A stretch of 64,000 bases of DNA from assembly GCF_029023825.1 (NCBI RefSeq), contig NZ_CP118957.1, positions 961,501 to 1,025,500 of the forward strand. The letters run 5' to 3'. The notes beneath the pieces were generated by a model. The model searched no databases and was not told the DNA's origin. It saw only the letters and a program-made list of their open reading frames with translations. The stretch is from Enterococcus saccharolyticus subsp. saccharolyticus (GTDB lineage: Bacteria; Bacillota; Bacilli; Lactobacillales; Enterococcaceae). A program made the translations under genes and the position numbers. This document shows positions 34,302 to 44,669 of this stretch, piece by piece (the first letter of the stretch is position 1; the number at the start of each line of letters is the position of its first letter).

Positions 34302-35276
34302 ATGTATATGACAAATTTTGGACAGATTACTGCAACAGCGAGTTACGTTCCTGAAAAAATCGTAACCAATGATCAGTTAGCAGAAATCATGGACACGAGC
34401 GATGAATGGATTTATTCTCGCACAGGAATAAAAACACGACATATTGCGACAGACGAGAATACTTCTGATCTATGTATCCATGTTGCTAAGCAATTAGTAC
34501 AAAAAAGCGGTACAGCTCCAGAGGAATTAGATTTTATTCTTGTTGCAACAATGTCCCCGGATTACAATTCACCTTCTGTGGCATGTATGGTGCAAGGTGC
34601 AATCGGTGCAACAAATGCCTTAGCATTTGATTTGAGTGCTGCATGTGCAGGGTTTGTATATGCATTATCAATGGGTGAAAAAATGATTCGTACTGGTTCC
34701 AAAAAAGGGTTGATAATTGGTGGCGAAGTTCTTTCTAAAGTTCTTGACTGGCAAGATCGTTCAACAGCGGTGTTGTTTGGTGATGGAGCAGGAGGCGTGT
34801 TGTTAGAAGCAACTCAAGAGCAACATCTCTTAAAAGAAAGCTTACGTGCAGATGGTACAAGAGGTATGTCATTAACTTCAGGTTACCGTGCAATTGATAG
34901 TCCTTATGGATCAGTAAATACTGGCCAAAGCTCTTGTTTGACAATGGCTGGCCGAGACATCTTCGACTTTGCAACGCGTGATGTAGCCAAAGCGATTGAT
35001 GAATTGATTGAAGAAGACAAAGAAGATATTGATTATTTCTTACTTCATCAAGCAAATTCGCGTATTTTAGATAAAATTGCGCGAAAAATTAAAGTTCCTA
35101 GAGAAAAGTTCTTACAGAATATGGATAAATATGGCAATACATCAGGTGCAACAATTCCATTATTGTTAGATGAAGCCGTTACCTCAGGAACATTGACATT
35201 AGGCAGCAACCAAAAAGTGGTACTTTCAGGTTTTGGTGGTGGGTTGACATGGGGAACTGTGTTACTTACTTTGTAA
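34302..35276 (+). CDS. fabH: 3-oxoacyl-ACP synthase III (KAS III)
   Basis: A 324-residue condensing enzyme that starts fatty-acid synthesis by joining acetyl-CoA (or a branched starter) with malonyl-ACP. The catalytic Cys is in AACAGFVYAL (C115), the His in LLHQANSRIL, and the Asn in YGNTSGATIP. Two in-frame ATGs exist (34302 and 34308). The second has better spacing from GTGAG, so the true start may be 34308. Confidence 0.94.
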   Translation: MYMTNFGQITATASYVPEKIVTNDQLAEIMDTSDEWIYSRTGIKTRHIATDENTSDLCIHVAKQLVQKSGTAPEELDFILVATMSPDYNSPSVACMVQGAIGATNALAFDLSAACAGFVYALSMGEKMIRTGSKKGLIIGGEVLSKVLDWQDRSTAVLFGDGAGGVLLEATQEQHLLKESLRADGTRGMSLTSGYRAIDSPYGSVNTGQSSCLTMAGRDIFDFATRDVAKAIDELIEEDKEDIDYFLLHQANSRILDKIARKIKVPREKFLQNMDKYGNTSGATIPLLLDEAVTSGTLTLGSNQKVVLSGFGGGLTWGTVLLTL

Positions 35277-35329
35277 ACCTGTAGTCATATAAAATTAAAA
35301 ATGAACAAAACAATTGGAGGAATATAAAC

Positions 35330-35554
35330 ATGGTATTCGAAAAAATTCAAGACATCGTAGCAGAAGAATTAGGTAAAGATAAAGAAGAAATCAAATTAAC
35401 AACAAACATTCAAGAAGATTTAGAAGCAGATAGCTTAGATTTATTCCAAATCATTAACGAAATTGAAGATGAATTTGATGTGAAAATTGAAGTTGAAGAC
35501 GGAATTAAAACTGTTGAAGACTTAGTGAAATACGTAGAACAACAACAAGCTTAA
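35330..35554 (+). CDS. acpP: Acyl carrier protein
   Basis: A 74-residue four-helix carrier. S35 in the EADSLDLFQ motif carries 4'-phosphopantetheine. The common motif is DSLD-x-V; here it is DSLDLFQ, seen in the second ACP type of enterococci and streptococci. TTGGAGG precedes the ATG. Confidence 0.95.
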   Translation: MVFEKIQDIVAEELGKDKEEIKLTTNIQEDLEADSLDLFQIINEIEDEFDVKIEVEDGIKTVEDLVKYVEQQQA

Positions 35555-35559
35555 TTTTT

Positions 35560-35592
35560 AAGGCTGGGCCAAAAGCCTAGCCTTTCCTTTTA
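35560..35592 (+). terminator. Hairpin after acpP, possible partial terminator
   Basis: AAGGCTGGGC pairs with GCCTAGCCTT around CAAAA (35560-35569 with 35575-35584), followed by a weak TCCTTTTA tract. It could end part of the transcripts and so raise acpP over the downstream genes. Confidence 0.5.
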
Positions 35593-35670
35593 TGTAGAAA
35601 ATCCAACGTTGAGTAGATATGACTCGAATACTTATCCTCAAATATCAACGGGAATTTAAAGGAGAGAAAC

Positions 35671-36594
35671 ATGAAGACAGCTTTCTTATTTAGTGGCCAA
35701 GGTGCTCAATATGTTGGCATGGGACAAGAATTATTTGATCAAGAAGAAATTGTTCGTCAAACATTTGATGAAGCAAGTGACGTCTTAGGCTACGATATGG
35801 CAGAATTATGTTTTACAGAAAATGAACGATTAAATCAAACAGAATATACTCAGCCCGCGATTCTAACGGTTAGTGTGGCTTTTTGGCGTTTATTAGAAGC
35901 CAAAGGGTATCATGCAGATGCTGTCGCTGGATTAAGTCTAGGAGAGTACACTGCCTTAGTAGCAAGTGGTGCGTTAGATTTTAAAACAGCGGTCGCTTTA
36001 GTTGCTAAACGTGGTTCATATATGGCAACAGCTGCACCACAAGGAACAGGTAAAATGGTTGCAGTCATGAATGCACCGATTGAAACAATTGAAGAAGCGT
36101 GTAAACAAGCAAGTGAAAGAGGAATTGTTTCACCTGCAAACTACAATACACCACAACAAATTGTGATTGGCGGTGAAGTAGTAGCCGTTGATGAAGCAGT
36201 TGAACGGTTAAAAGAAGCTGGCGTGAAACGTATGATTCCATTAAATGTGAGTGGTCCATTCCACACAGCGCTATTAAAACCAGCAGCAGATAAACTAAAA
36301 GTTGCTTTAGAAGAAGTGACATTTAATGAGATGACTGTCCCGGTTATTAGTAACACAACTGCTCAAGTCATGCAACAAGATGAAATCAAAGAGTTGTTGG
36401 AACGTCAAGTGATGTCGCCAGTTCGCTTTTATGAAAGCGTAGCAACATTAAAAGAATTAGGTGTGGAGCGTATCATTGAGATTGGTCCCGGTAAAGTACT
36501 TTCAGGTTTTATCAAAAAAATTGACAAAACATTAGTCATGTCTCGTGTAGAAGATAGTAACACGCTACAAGAGACGGAGGCAGGATTATCCTAG
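35671..36594 (+). CDS. fabD: Malonyl-CoA:ACP transacylase
   Basis: A 307-residue enzyme that loads malonate onto ACP. FLFSGQGAQYVGMG at the N-terminus, catalytic S89 in AGLSLGEYTAL, and the His in VSGPFHTALL are all standard. AAAGGAGAG precedes the ATG. It follows acpP directly; the fabK usually found between them is missing. Confidence 0.95.
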   Translation: MKTAFLFSGQGAQYVGMGQELFDQEEIVRQTFDEASDVLGYDMAELCFTENERLNQTEYTQPAILTVSVAFWRLLEAKGYHADAVAGLSLGEYTALVASGALDFKTAVALVAKRGSYMATAAPQGTGKMVAVMNAPIETIEEACKQASERGIVSPANYNTPQQIVIGGEVVAVDEAVERLKEAGVKRMIPLNVSGPFHTALLKPAADKLKVALEEVTFNEMTVPVISNTTAQVMQQDEIKELLERQVMSPVRFYESVATLKELGVERIIEIGPGKVLSGFIKKIDKTLVMSRVEDSNTLQETEAGLS

Positions 36595-36603
36595 GAGGAA
36601 AAA

Positions 36604-37341
36604 ATGGAATTAAAAGATAAAACGGTTTTTGTTACAGGTAGTACGCGAGGCATTGGTTTAGCTATCGCAAAAGCATTCGCTCAAGAAGGCGCAAATATCG
36701 TCTTAAATGGTCGCCGTGAAATCTCTGAAGAACTGATCGCTTCGATTGAAGCATTTGGTGTAAAATGTGTGGGCGTTTCAGGTGACATTTCAGATTTCAA
36801 AAATGCTGGTGAAATGATTAAAGAAGCAGAAGAAAAATTAGGTGTTGTAGCTGTTTTGGTTAATAATGCGGGAATTACGAACGATAAATTATTACTTCGT
36901 ATGACTGAAGAAGATTTTGAGCAAGTCTTAAAAATCAATTTAACAGGGACATTCAACATGACACAACAAGTTATGAAAAAAATGTTGAAACAACGTGAAG
37001 GTGTAATTATCAACCTTTCAAGTGTTTCTGGATTAATGGGAAATGCAGGTCAAGCAAACTATGCAGCAAGTAAAGCAGGGGTCGTTGGTTTTACTAAATC
37101 AGTAGCTAGAGAAGTAGCGCCAAGAGGGATTACTTGTAACGCTATTGCACCTGGATTTATCCAAACAGATATGACGGATGTTTTATCTGATAAAGTGAAA
37201 GAACAAGTGACACAAACTATTCCATTACAACGTTTTGGAAATGTTGAAGATATTGCCAAAGCTGCTATTTTCTTAGCAAAAAGTCCATATATCACTGGTC
37301 AAGTTTTAAATGTTGACGGTGGATTGGTCATGCACGGTTAA
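36604..37341 (+). CDS. fabG: 3-oxoacyl-ACP reductase
   Basis: A 245-residue NADPH-dependent SDR enzyme. The cofactor motif TGSTRGIGLA is at 11-20, NNAG at 87-90, and the catalytic S140, Y153 and K157 lie in LSSVSG and NYAASKAG. AGGAGG sits 5 bases before the ATG. Confidence 0.95.
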   Translation: MELKDKTVFVTGSTRGIGLAIAKAFAQEGANIVLNGRREISEELIASIEAFGVKCVGVSGDISDFKNAGEMIKEAEEKLGVVAVLVNNAGITNDKLLLRMTEEDFEQVLKINLTGTFNMTQQVMKKMLKQREGVIINLSSVSGLMGNAGQANYAASKAGVVGFTKSVAREVAPRGITCNAIAPGFIQTDMTDVLSDKVKEQVTQTIPLQRFGNVEDIAKAAIFLAKSPYITGQVLNVDGGLVMHG

Positions 37342-37356
37342 GAGAGGAGAAAATTT

Positions 37357-38592
37357 ATGAATCGAGTAGTAATTACAGGTTATGGTGTGGTTTCCCCAAT
37401 CGGAAATGATCCAGAATCATTCTTAACAAGTTTAAAAGAAGGAACCAATGGGATTGGTCCGATTACAAAATTTGACGCCGAAGCAACAGGTATTTCAGTT
37501 GCCGGTGAAGTAAAAGATTTTCCATTAGAAAAATATTTCATTAAAAAAGACACAAAACGTATGGATGAATTCTCATTATATGGTATTCATGCAGCATTAG
37601 ATGCGATTGAAATGGCTAAATTAGATACAAAAGCTATCGATGCAGACCGTTTTGGTGTCATGGTTGGTTCAGGAATTGGTGGTTTGCCAACAATTCAAGA
37701 CCAAGTGACACGTATGAATGCAAAAGGACCAAAACGTGTTTCACCAATGTTTGTACCAATGTCTATCGTTAATATGGTTGCAGGAAACATTGCTTTACGC
37801 GTAGGTGCGCGAGGAATTTGTACAACAACTGTAACCGCTTGTGCTTCAGGAACACATTCTGTAGGTGAAGCGTTCCGTAACATTAAACATGGTTATGCGG
37901 ATGTGATGCTTGCTGGTGGTTCAGAAGCGACAATTTGTGAAATCGGGATTGCTGGTTTTGCTTCATTAACAGCTTTAACGACTGAATCTGATCCAAATAA
38001 AGCATCAACACCGTTTGATAAAGACCGTAGTGGTTTTGTTATGGGTGAAGGAGCCGGTGTTCTATTATTAGAATCATTAGACCATGCTTTAGCACGTGGT
38101 GCGAATATTTTAGGTGAAGTTGTAGGATATGGAGCAAACTGCGATGCGTATCACATGACTGCGCCAAATCCAGATGGTTCAGGTGCAGGTAAAGCGATGA
38201 AATTAGCAATGTCAGAAGCTGGAATTGCACCTTCAGAAGTTGGCTATATCAATGCCCATGGCACAAGTACGCCTGCTAATGATGTATCTGAAGCAACTGC
38301 TATTCATTATGGATTAGGAGATAGCTACAAAGATACGTATGTAAGTAGTACAAAATCAATGACTGGTCACTTATTAGGTGCAGCCGGTGGTGTGGAAGCT
38401 GTTGCAACTCTATTAGCGTTACAACATCAATTTATCCCACCAAATATTAATGTGACAGAGCAAGATCCAGAGATTGATTTGAACGTTGTGATTAATGAAA
38501 GCAAACCTGCTGAATTAACTTATGCAATGAGCAACTCACTTGGATTTGGTGGTCACAACGCAGTTATTTTGATGAAACGTTGGGAGGCATAA
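37357..38592 (+). CDS. fabF: 3-oxoacyl-ACP synthase II (KAS II)
   Basis: A 411-residue elongation condensing enzyme with a C162-H-H triad: TVTACASGTHS, NAHGTSTPAND and SMTGHLLGAAG, plus GFGGHNAV near the end. In E. faecalis the enzyme at this locus also does the FabB job in unsaturated synthesis (known from that species); the sequence here does not show which. AGAGGAG precedes the ATG. Confidence 0.94.
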   Translation: MNRVVITGYGVVSPIGNDPESFLTSLKEGTNGIGPITKFDAEATGISVAGEVKDFPLEKYFIKKDTKRMDEFSLYGIHAALDAIEMAKLDTKAIDADRFGVMVGSGIGGLPTIQDQVTRMNAKGPKRVSPMFVPMSIVNMVAGNIALRVGARGICTTTVTACASGTHSVGEAFRNIKHGYADVMLAGGSEATICEIGIAGFASLTALTTESDPNKASTPFDKDRSGFVMGEGAGVLLLESLDHALARGANILGEVVGYGANCDAYHMTAPNPDGSGAGKAMKLAMSEAGIAPSEVGYINAHGTSTPANDVSEATAIHYGLGDSYKDTYVSSTKSMTGHLLGAAGGVEAVATLLALQHQFIPPNINVTEQDPEIDLNVVINESKPAELTYAMSNSLGFGGHNAVILMKRWEA

Positions 38593-38594
38593 GG

Positions 38595-39077
38595 ATGGAA
38601 CTAAATGAGTTAAAGGACTTACTTTCTCTTTTTGATCAATCCACATTAACTGAATTTAATCTAAAAGATGGAAACTTTGAATTATATCTAAGCAAAAACA
38701 ATGTAGCTCGCGCACAAACTGCTGTGCCAGCAGCACAACCGGCACCTGTGCAACAGTCTCAAGTGATTGAGGCAGTTCAACCTGCTGCAGCGCCTGTTCA
38801 AGCAACACCAGCGCAACCAGTACCAGAAGTGATTGCTGGAACAGAAATTGTTTCACCATTAGTTGGTGTGACTTATTTAAAACCAAGTCCAGATAAACCA
38901 AACTTCAAACAAGTTGGCGATCGTGTGCAAAAAGGCGATGTTGTTTGTATCGTCGAAGCAATGAAAGTTATGAATGAAATTACAAGTGATATTTCCGGTG
39001 AAATCGTAGAAGTCTTAGTAGAAAACGAGCAAGTAGTTGAATTTAATCAACCATTGTTCCGTGTGAAAGAAGGTTAA
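38595..39077 (+). CDS. accB: Biotin carboxyl carrier protein of acetyl-CoA carboxylase
   Basis: A 160-residue BCCP. The N-terminal helical segment is followed by an Ala/Pro/Gln-rich linker (about 42-78) and the biotinyl domain with K124 in [11 protein letters not shown] 38595 is preferred: TGGGAGG lies 8 bases upstream, whereas the frame is only extended upstream to a TTG inside fabF. Confidence 0.94.
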   Translation: MELNELKDLLSLFDQSTLTEFNLKDGNFELYLSKNNVARAQTAVPAAQPAPVQQSQVIEAVQPAAAPVQATPAQPVPEVIAGTEIVSPLVGVTYLKPSPDKPNFKQVGDRVQKGDVVCIVEAMKVMNEITSDISGEIVEVLVENEQVVEFNQPLFRVKEG

Positions 39078-39079
39078 TT

Positions 39080-39508
39080 ATGACTGTATTGAATATTCAA
39101 GAAATCAAAGAAATTATCCCTCATCGTTATCCGATGTTATTAATCGATCGTGTGGAAGAATTAGTAGACGGTGAACGTGTTGTTGCCAAGAAAAACGTAA
39201 CGATCAATGAACCTTTCTTCCAAGGTCATTTTCCTCACGAACCAGTAATGCCTGGTGTATTAATTGTTGAGGCAATGGCTCAAGCTGGCGCAGTTGCGTT
39301 GTTATCATTAGAGCAATTTCGTGGTAAAACAGCTTATTTTGGTGGAATTGACAAAGCGAAATTCCGTAAAAAAGTAACACCTGGAGACACATTAATTCTA
39401 GAAGTGGAAATCATTAAAGTAAAAGCTTCTGCAGGAATTGGTAAAGGTGTAGCGAAAGTGGATGGCAAGAAAGTTGCCGAAGCTGAATTAACCTTCATGA
39501 TTGGATAG
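39080..39508 (+). CDS. fabZ: 3-hydroxyacyl-ACP dehydratase FabZ
   Basis: A 142-residue hot-dog dehydratase. The catalytic H50 lies in [13 protein letters not shown] and E64 in [22 protein letters not shown] is the usual N-terminal motif. It starts 2 bases after the accB stop. Confidence 0.94.
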   Translation: MTVLNIQEIKEIIPHRYPMLLIDRVEELVDGERVVAKKNVTINEPFFQGHFPHEPVMPGVLIVEAMAQAGAVALLSLEQFRGKTAYFGGIDKAKFRKKVTPGDTLILEVEIIKVKASAGIGKGVAKVDGKKVAEAELTFMIG

Positions 39509-39515
39509 GTGACTT

Positions 39516-40880
39516 ATGTTTTCAAAGATATTAATTGCAAATCGCGGAGAAATTGCAGTACGTATTATTCGCGCTTGTCGTGAATTAGGCGTACGAACAG
39601 TCGCAGTTTACTCAGAAGCGGATAAAAATGCATTACATGCTGAATTAGCAGATGAAGCTATTTGTATTGGCCCTGCCAAAGCATCGGATTCATATTTGAA
39701 TGTACAGCAAATTTTAAGTGCAGCGATTGTTACAAAAGCGGAAGCAATTCACCCTGGATTTGGCTTTCTGTCTGAAAATAGTCGTTTTGCATCGATGTGT
39801 GAAGAATGCAATATTGTCTTCATTGGACCAAAAAGCAAGACGATTGACGATATGGGAAATAAAATTAATGCGCGTCGTTTGATGATTGAAGCAAACGTAC
39901 CAGTTATTCCAGGAAGTGCTGGTGCAGTAGCTGACGTAGAAGAAGCATTAACCATCGCTGAAGAGATTGGCTATCCTGTAATGCTTAAAGCTGCAGCAGG
40001 TGGTGGTGGTAAAGGAATTCGTAAAGTATTAGCGAAAGAAGAATTACCACAACACTTCTCATCTGCGCAACAAGAAGCAAAAGCAGCGTTTGGCAATGAT
40101 GATATGTACATCGAAAAAATTGTTTATCCTGCACGTCATATTGAAGTGCAAATTTTAGGCGATAGTTTTGGCAATATTATTCATTTGGGTGAACGTGATT
40201 GTTCCTTACAACGTAACAATCAAAAAGTATTAGAAGAATCACCATCTGTGGTGATTTCTGAAGAAAAACGTCAAGAAATTGGGATGGCAGCAGTCCGTGC
40301 GGCACAAGCTGTTTCTTATCAAAATGCGGGAACAATTGAGTTTCTAATGGATGAATCTGGTTCATTTTACTTTATGGAAATGAATACACGTATTCAAGTA
40401 GAACACCCAATCACTGAAATGGTTACCGGCGTAGACTTAGTGAAAAAACAATTGGAAATTGCAAGCGGAGAAGAATTAGGCCTTAAGCAAGAAGATATTG
40501 TTTTAACGGGTCATGCGATTGAATGCCGCATTAATGCAGAAAATCCTGCATTTAATTTTGCACCATCACCAGGTAAAATTCATAATTTATTGCTACCAAG
40601 TGGCGGGATGGGCTTACGTGTCGATAGTGCGATGTATTCAGGATATACGATTCCACCATATTATGATTCAATGATTGCTAAAGTTATTGTACATGGGGAT
40701 AATCGTTTTGAAGCGTTGATGAAAATGCAACGCGCATTAAGTGAATTAGTGACAGACGGTGTGGTGACGAATGCAGAATTTCAATTGGATTTAATTAGTC
40801 ATCCAAAAGTGATTGCTGGTGATTACAGTACTGCATTCTTACAAGAAGAATTTTTACCAAATTGGACGCCTGAAGTTTAG
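39516..40880 (+). CDS. accC: Biotin carboxylase subunit of acetyl-CoA carboxylase
   Basis: A 454-residue ATP-grasp enzyme. The N-terminus is [20 protein letters not shown], the glycine-rich ATP loop is [14 protein letters not shown], and [19 protein letters not shown] and [18 protein letters not shown] complete the active site. Full length. Confidence 0.95.
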   Translation: MFSKILIANRGEIAVRIIRACRELGVRTVAVYSEADKNALHAELADEAICIGPAKASDSYLNVQQILSAAIVTKAEAIHPGFGFLSENSRFASMCEECNIVFIGPKSKTIDDMGNKINARRLMIEANVPVIPGSAGAVADVEEALTIAEEIGYPVMLKAAAGGGGKGIRKVLAKEELPQHFSSAQQEAKAAFGNDDMYIEKIVYPARHIEVQILGDSFGNIIHLGERDCSLQRNNQKVLEESPSVVISEEKRQEIGMAAVRAAQAVSYQNAGTIEFLMDESGSFYFMEMNTRIQVEHPITEMVTGVDLVKKQLEIASGEELGLKQEDIVLTGHAIECRINAENPAFNFAPSPGKIHNLLLPSGGMGLRVDSAMYSGYTIPPYYDSMIAKVIVHGDNRFEALMKMQRALSELVTDGVVTNAEFQLDLISHPKVIAGDYSTAFLQEEFLPNWTPEV

Positions 40881-40891
40881 GAGGGAAATCT

Positions 40892-41758
40892 ATGGCATTA
40901 TTCAAGAAGAAAAAGGATTATATTCGTATTAATCCAAATCGAGACACAACGCCAATCAATGAACCTTCTGTGCCAGATAACATGTGGGCGAAATGTCCAA
41001 GTTGTAAACACACCCTTTATACCAAAGAAATTGGGGCAGAAAAAGTCTGCCCTAATTGTGGTTATAATTTCCGTATTACAGCTTGGGAAAGAATTGCTTT
41101 GACGATTGACGAAAAAAGTTTTGAAGAATGGGATACCGACATCGAAACCAACGATCCGTTAGATTTCCCAAATTACAAAGAAAAAATCCAACAAATGCGG
41201 GAAAAAACGCATTTACATGAAGCAGTACTAACTGGAAAAGCAGCTGTTTTAGGTGAAGAGGTTGCATTAGGAATCATGGATTCACATTTTATTATGGGAA
41301 GCATGGGAACTGTTGTCGGCGAAAAAATTACGCGACTCTTTGAAAAAGCGACCGAACTGGGCTTACCAGTTGTTTTATTTACAGCTTCTGGCGGTGCGAG
41401 AATGCAAGAAGGAATTTTTTCATTAATGCAAATGGCAAAAATTTCTGCAGCAGTGAAGCGCCACAGTAATAAAGGATTGTTTTATTTAACGATTTTAACT
41501 GATCCGACAACTGGTGGTGTTACGGCAAGTTTTGCGATGGAAGGCGATGTTATTTTAGCAGAACCGCAAGCTTTAATTGGTTTTGCGGGTCGTCGCGTGA
41601 TTGAACAAACGATTAAACAAGAATTACCAGAAGACTTCCAAAAAGCGGAATTCTTATTGGAGCATGGTTTTGTTGATCAAATCGTCCAACGTACAGAATT
41701 GCGTGATCGCATTCATTCTTTAGTGAAAATGCATACGATGAAAGGATGGCGTGAATAA
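40892..41758 (+). CDS. accD: Acetyl-CoA carboxylase carboxyltransferase subunit beta
   Basis: A 288-residue subunit. The N-terminal zinc finger is CPSC...CPNC (about residues 34-56). The crotonase-like domain has [19 protein letters not shown] and [13 protein letters not shown]. It overlaps accA by one base (TAATG). Confidence 0.95.
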   Translation: MALFKKKKDYIRINPNRDTTPINEPSVPDNMWAKCPSCKHTLYTKEIGAEKVCPNCGYNFRITAWERIALTIDEKSFEEWDTDIETNDPLDFPNYKEKIQQMREKTHLHEAVLTGKAAVLGEEVALGIMDSHFIMGSMGTVVGEKITRLFEKATELGLPVVLFTASGGARMQEGIFSLMQMAKISAAVKRHSNKGLFYLTILTDPTTGGVTASFAMEGDVILAEPQALIGFAGRRVIEQTIKQELPEDFQKAEFLLEHGFVDQIVQRTELRDRIHSLVKMHTMKGWRE

Positions 41759-42543
41759 TGGGTAGACCAGCACATGAAATTGTTCAATTAGCGCGCGCAA
41801 AAGAGCGTTTAACCGCATTGGACTACTTTGAGCGCATCTTTGACAATTATCAAGAATTTCACGGCGACCGTTTATTTGCAGATGATGAAGCAGTTGTTGG
41901 CGGTGTTGCACTGTTAGATGATAAACCTGTGACGGTCATTGGTATTCAAAAAGGTCGTAATTTACCTGAAAACTTAAAACGTAATTTTGGCTCGCCACAT
42001 CCAGAAGGATACCGCAAAGCATTGCGTTTGATGAAACAAGCAGAGAAGTTTAATCGACCAGTGATTACTTTTGTGAATACAGCAGGTGCTTTCTGTGGGA
42101 TTGGTGCGGAAGAACGTGGTGAAGGTGAAGCAATTGCTCGCAATCTATTGGAAATGTCTGATTTAAAAGTTCCAATTATTGCTATTATCATTGGTGAAGG
42201 TGGTAGTGGTGGAGCATTGGCTTTGGCATTAGGTGATGAGGTCTGGATGATGGAACATTCTATCTATGCTGTATTATCTCCAGAAGGATTTGCTTCAATT
42301 CTTTGGAAAGACGGTAGTCGTGCGAAAGAAGCGGCCGATTTAATGAAAATCACCGCGCAAGAATTAAAAGAATTAGGAATTGTGGAACGTGTGATTCCTG
42401 AAACATTCCGTGGGGAGCCTTTGTCAGAGGCAGCGATTGTCAAACGAATGAAATCTGATTTGGTTCGTAAGTTGAAAGAGTTGTCAGCAAAAGAGTTACC
42501 AGAATTGTTAGAAGGACGTTATCAACGATTTAGAAAATATTAA
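41758..42543 (+). CDS. accA: Acetyl-CoA carboxylase carboxyltransferase subunit alpha
   Basis: A 261-residue partner of Acc[21 protein letters not shown] and [18 protein letters not shown] form the active-site loops. Last gene of the fatty-acid cluster, followed by a terminator. Confidence 0.95.
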   Translation: MGRPAHEIVQLARAKERLTALDYFERIFDNYQEFHGDRLFADDEAVVGGVALLDDKPVTVIGIQKGRNLPENLKRNFGSPHPEGYRKALRLMKQAEKFNRPVITFVNTAGAFCGIGAEERGEGEAIARNLLEMSDLKVPIIAIIIGEGGSGGALALALGDEVWMMEHSIYAVLSPEGFASILWKDGSRAKEAADLMKITAQELKELGIVERVIPETFRGEPLSEAAIVKRMKSDLVRKLKELSAKELPELLEGRYQRFRKY

Positions 42544-42549
42544 ACAAGC

Positions 42550-42584
42550 AATCACTGAATCTCTGTTGATTCAGTGGTTTTTTA
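42550..42584 (+). terminator. Terminator of the fab-acc cluster
   Basis: AATCACTGAATC pairs with GATTCAGTGGTT (42550-42561 with 42568-42579, G-T pairs allowed), followed by TTTTT. Confidence 0.8.
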
Positions 42585-42623
42585 TGTAAAAATTTGTGCT
42601 AAAATATCATTGAGGTGAGTCAT

Positions 42624-43148
42624 TTGCAAGAAAATTATTGTCGACTATCAAAAGTCATTCAAACCCATCGGATTTTTCCATTTGATTTGAACCCATTCGG
42701 TTTTTTATTTGGTGGAAAATTAATGACGTTCATTGACGATGCAGCATCAATTTCAGTCACCAGACATTGTCGTCGAGGCGCAGTTACTGCATCATTAGAT
42801 CAATTAAACTTCTTAAAACCATTACATAATAATCATTCGGTTTGTATTGAATCTTATGTATCAGGGGCGCATAATCGTTCGATGGAAGTATTTGTCAAAG
42901 TAATTGGTGAAGATTTGGTAACAGGAGAACGTTATCTGGCAGCAACGTGTTTTACCACATTTGTTGCAGTACCTTCGCATATGAATGAAGAGACAGAATT
43001 TACTGTTCCAAAAGTAATTCCTGAAACAAAAGAAGAAGAAATGGTTTGTGGAGGCTATGAAAAGCGTCGAACTAGTCGTTTAGAGGAACGTGTAGCCTAC
43101 AAAGAGTTTGCAGCGAATTTATCCATTGATTTGCCATGGTCAGAATAA
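42624..43148 (+). CDS. Acyl-CoA thioesterase, hot-dog fold
   Basis: A 174-residue thioesterase of the YciA/BACH type. NPFGFLFGGKLMTFIDDAA is the hot-dog helix motif, followed by DQLNFLKPLHNN and the RSMEVFVKV strand. TTG 42624 is the likely start because GAGGTGA (42612-42618) is correctly placed; GTG 42615 lies inside that site. Substrate unknown; its position after the fatty-acid cluster suggests acyl-CoA or acyl-ACP turnover. Confidence 0.8.
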   Translation: MQENYCRLSKVIQTHRIFPFDLNPFGFLFGGKLMTFIDDAASISVTRHCRRGAVTASLDQLNFLKPLHNNHSVCIESYVSGAHNRSMEVFVKVIGEDLVTGERYLAATCFTTFVAVPSHMNEETEFTVPKVIPETKEEEMVCGGYEKRRTSRLEERVAYKEFAANLSIDLPWSE

Positions 43149-43171
43149 AAATTGTGTCATAAATAAAAAAC

Positions 43172-43219
43172 AAAAGACTTTCAAAATGAAGCGTTACGCT
43201 CTATTTCGAAAGTCTTTTA
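43172..43219. terminator. Bidirectional terminator
   Basis: AAAAGACTTTC pairs with GAAAGTCTTTT (43172-43182 with 43208-43218) around a long internal stem-loop. It serves the thioesterase and the convergent VOC gene. Confidence 0.75.
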
Positions 43220-43228
43220 TTTATCTAA

Positions 43229-43627
43229 TTAAATTTGCATCCATGTCGGTTCCAATGCATTACCATCTAAATCGAGGACTTCTAAACCATACATTTGTTC
43301 TTCAGGAATACCCATGTCTACTTTATAAACAGTTCCCCCATTTTCTTCAGCGATTTTACCAAAGTTTTTGACTTCTTCTGCACTATTTAATGAAAAAGCA
43401 ATGAGGGCACCACTCTGTGTCGTTGTATCTGCGATAGTGCGATCTTTGATGAAGAGCTGATAAAACGAATAATCTAATAACATAATCCAAAAATTATCAT
43501 CCCAAACCATTGAACTTGTCTGTTCAGTTGAAAATTCTTCATTCTTTTTAAAGCCAAGCTTTTCATAAAAATCGGTAGCAGCAGCAACATCTTTTACTGG
43601 GAAATTAACAAATACCATTGTAGACAT
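43229..43627 (-). CDS. VOC/glyoxalase-like superfamily protein
   Basis: A 132-residue protein with the beta-alpha-beta-beta-beta fold of the vicinal-oxygen-chelate family: MVFVNFPVKDVAAATDFYEKLGF style start (VKDVAAATDFYEKLG), FWIMLLDYSFY in the middle, and VLDLDGNALEP at the end. This subgroup (PhnB/YaeR-like) often has no known substrate. ATG 43627 follows GGAGG (minus strand); the upstream TTG is less likely. Confidence 0.78.
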   Translation of the reverse strand: MSTMVFVNFPVKDVAAATDFYEKLGFKKNEEFSTEQTSSMVWDDNFWIMLLDYSFYQLFIKDRTIADTTTQSGALIAFSLNSAEEVKNFGKIAEENGGTVYKVDMGIPEEQMYGLEVLDLDGNALEPTWMQI

Positions 43628-43806
43628 AATAAATTCCTCCAATCCTTTTCTTTATTATCTGTGGAAACGCTATTTTTTGCAAGAATATGTACTAAAATGA
43701 TGAATATTGCATATTTGTTGTTTATTTTTTATTAATTATATGATAAAGTGCATATATAGTTAAAAATATAAATGTTTTTGTATAAATATTAAAAGGAGTA
43801 ATATAT

Positions 43807-44655
43807 ATGAAAAAATTAATTGGTTTAACAAGTATAGTCATTGGTTTATTTGCGTTAACAGCTTGTGGAGGCGGCGGTAATTCAACTGGTTCAGATTCAA
43901 GTAAAGCACCTGAAGCAAGTAATCAATTGGAACAAATTAAAGAAGCTGGTGTATTGAAAGTCGGAACTTCTGCTGACTTTGCACCATTTGAATTCCATGC
44001 CATGGTAAATGGCAAAGATACAATTGTGGGGGCGGATATTGATATGGTCAATGCCTTAGCTAAAGAATTAGGAATTCCTAAAGTTGACTTTTCTGACATG
44101 GAATTTAATGCTGTTTTAGCTGCTTTAGAGCAAGGGCAAGTCGATATTGCTGTCTCTGGGATTTCTGCAACAGAAGAACGTAAAAAATCAATTGATTTTA
44201 CAATGAATTATTTCTTGCCAGAACAAAAAGTAATTGTGCATAAAGATAATTTAGCTAAATACAAAGAAATTAGTGATTTAAGTGGTAAAAAAGTTGGCGC
44301 GCAAAAAGGGTCTATTCAAGAATCAATTGTGAAAGATCAACTACCAGAGTCGCAAATTGTTTCTGTTCCTAAAGTACCAAGTTTAGTATTGGAATTAAAA
44401 CAAGGTTCCATTGATGCATTAGTTGCAGAAAGTGCAGTAGCAGAGTCTTATGTGGGCCAAAACGACGACATTGCCATTGCAGATGTGGCGTTAGAAACAT
44501 CTGAAGACGAAGCATATGCGATTGCTTTACCAAAAGGCAGTACAGAGTTACAAGCAGCATTAAATGAAGCGTTACAAAAATTAATTGACGATGGGACAAT
44601 TGCTGAGTTTGTTCAAAAGAATACTGATTTAGCAAATGAAAATGCCTCTAAATAG
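43807..44655 (+). CDS. Amino-acid ABC transporter substrate-binding lipoprotein
   Basis: A 282-residue lipoprotein: signal peptide with lipobox LTAC (Cys near residue 20), a Gly/Ser/Asn linker, then a SBP_bac_3 domain. LKVGTSADFAPFEFH, GADIDMVNALAKELG and VDIAVSGISATEER are typical of polar amino-acid binding proteins (Glu/Gln/Arg/Cys class). It is tethered outside the membrane and feeds the permease encoded 14 bases downstream. AAAAGGAG precedes the ATG. Confidence 0.9.
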   Translation: MKKLIGLTSIVIGLFALTACGGGGNSTGSDSSKAPEASNQLEQIKEAGVLKVGTSADFAPFEFHAMVNGKDTIVGADIDMVNALAKELGIPKVDFSDMEFNAVLAALEQGQVDIAVSGISATEERKKSIDFTMNYFLPEQKVIVHKDNLAKYKEISDLSGKKVGAQKGSIQESIVKDQLPESQIVSVPKVPSLVLELKQGSIDALVAESAVAESYVGQNDDIAIADVALETSEDEAYAIALPKGSTELQAALNEALQKLIDDGTIAEFVQKNTDLANENASK

Positions 44656-44669
44656 AGGAGGAGAACAGT

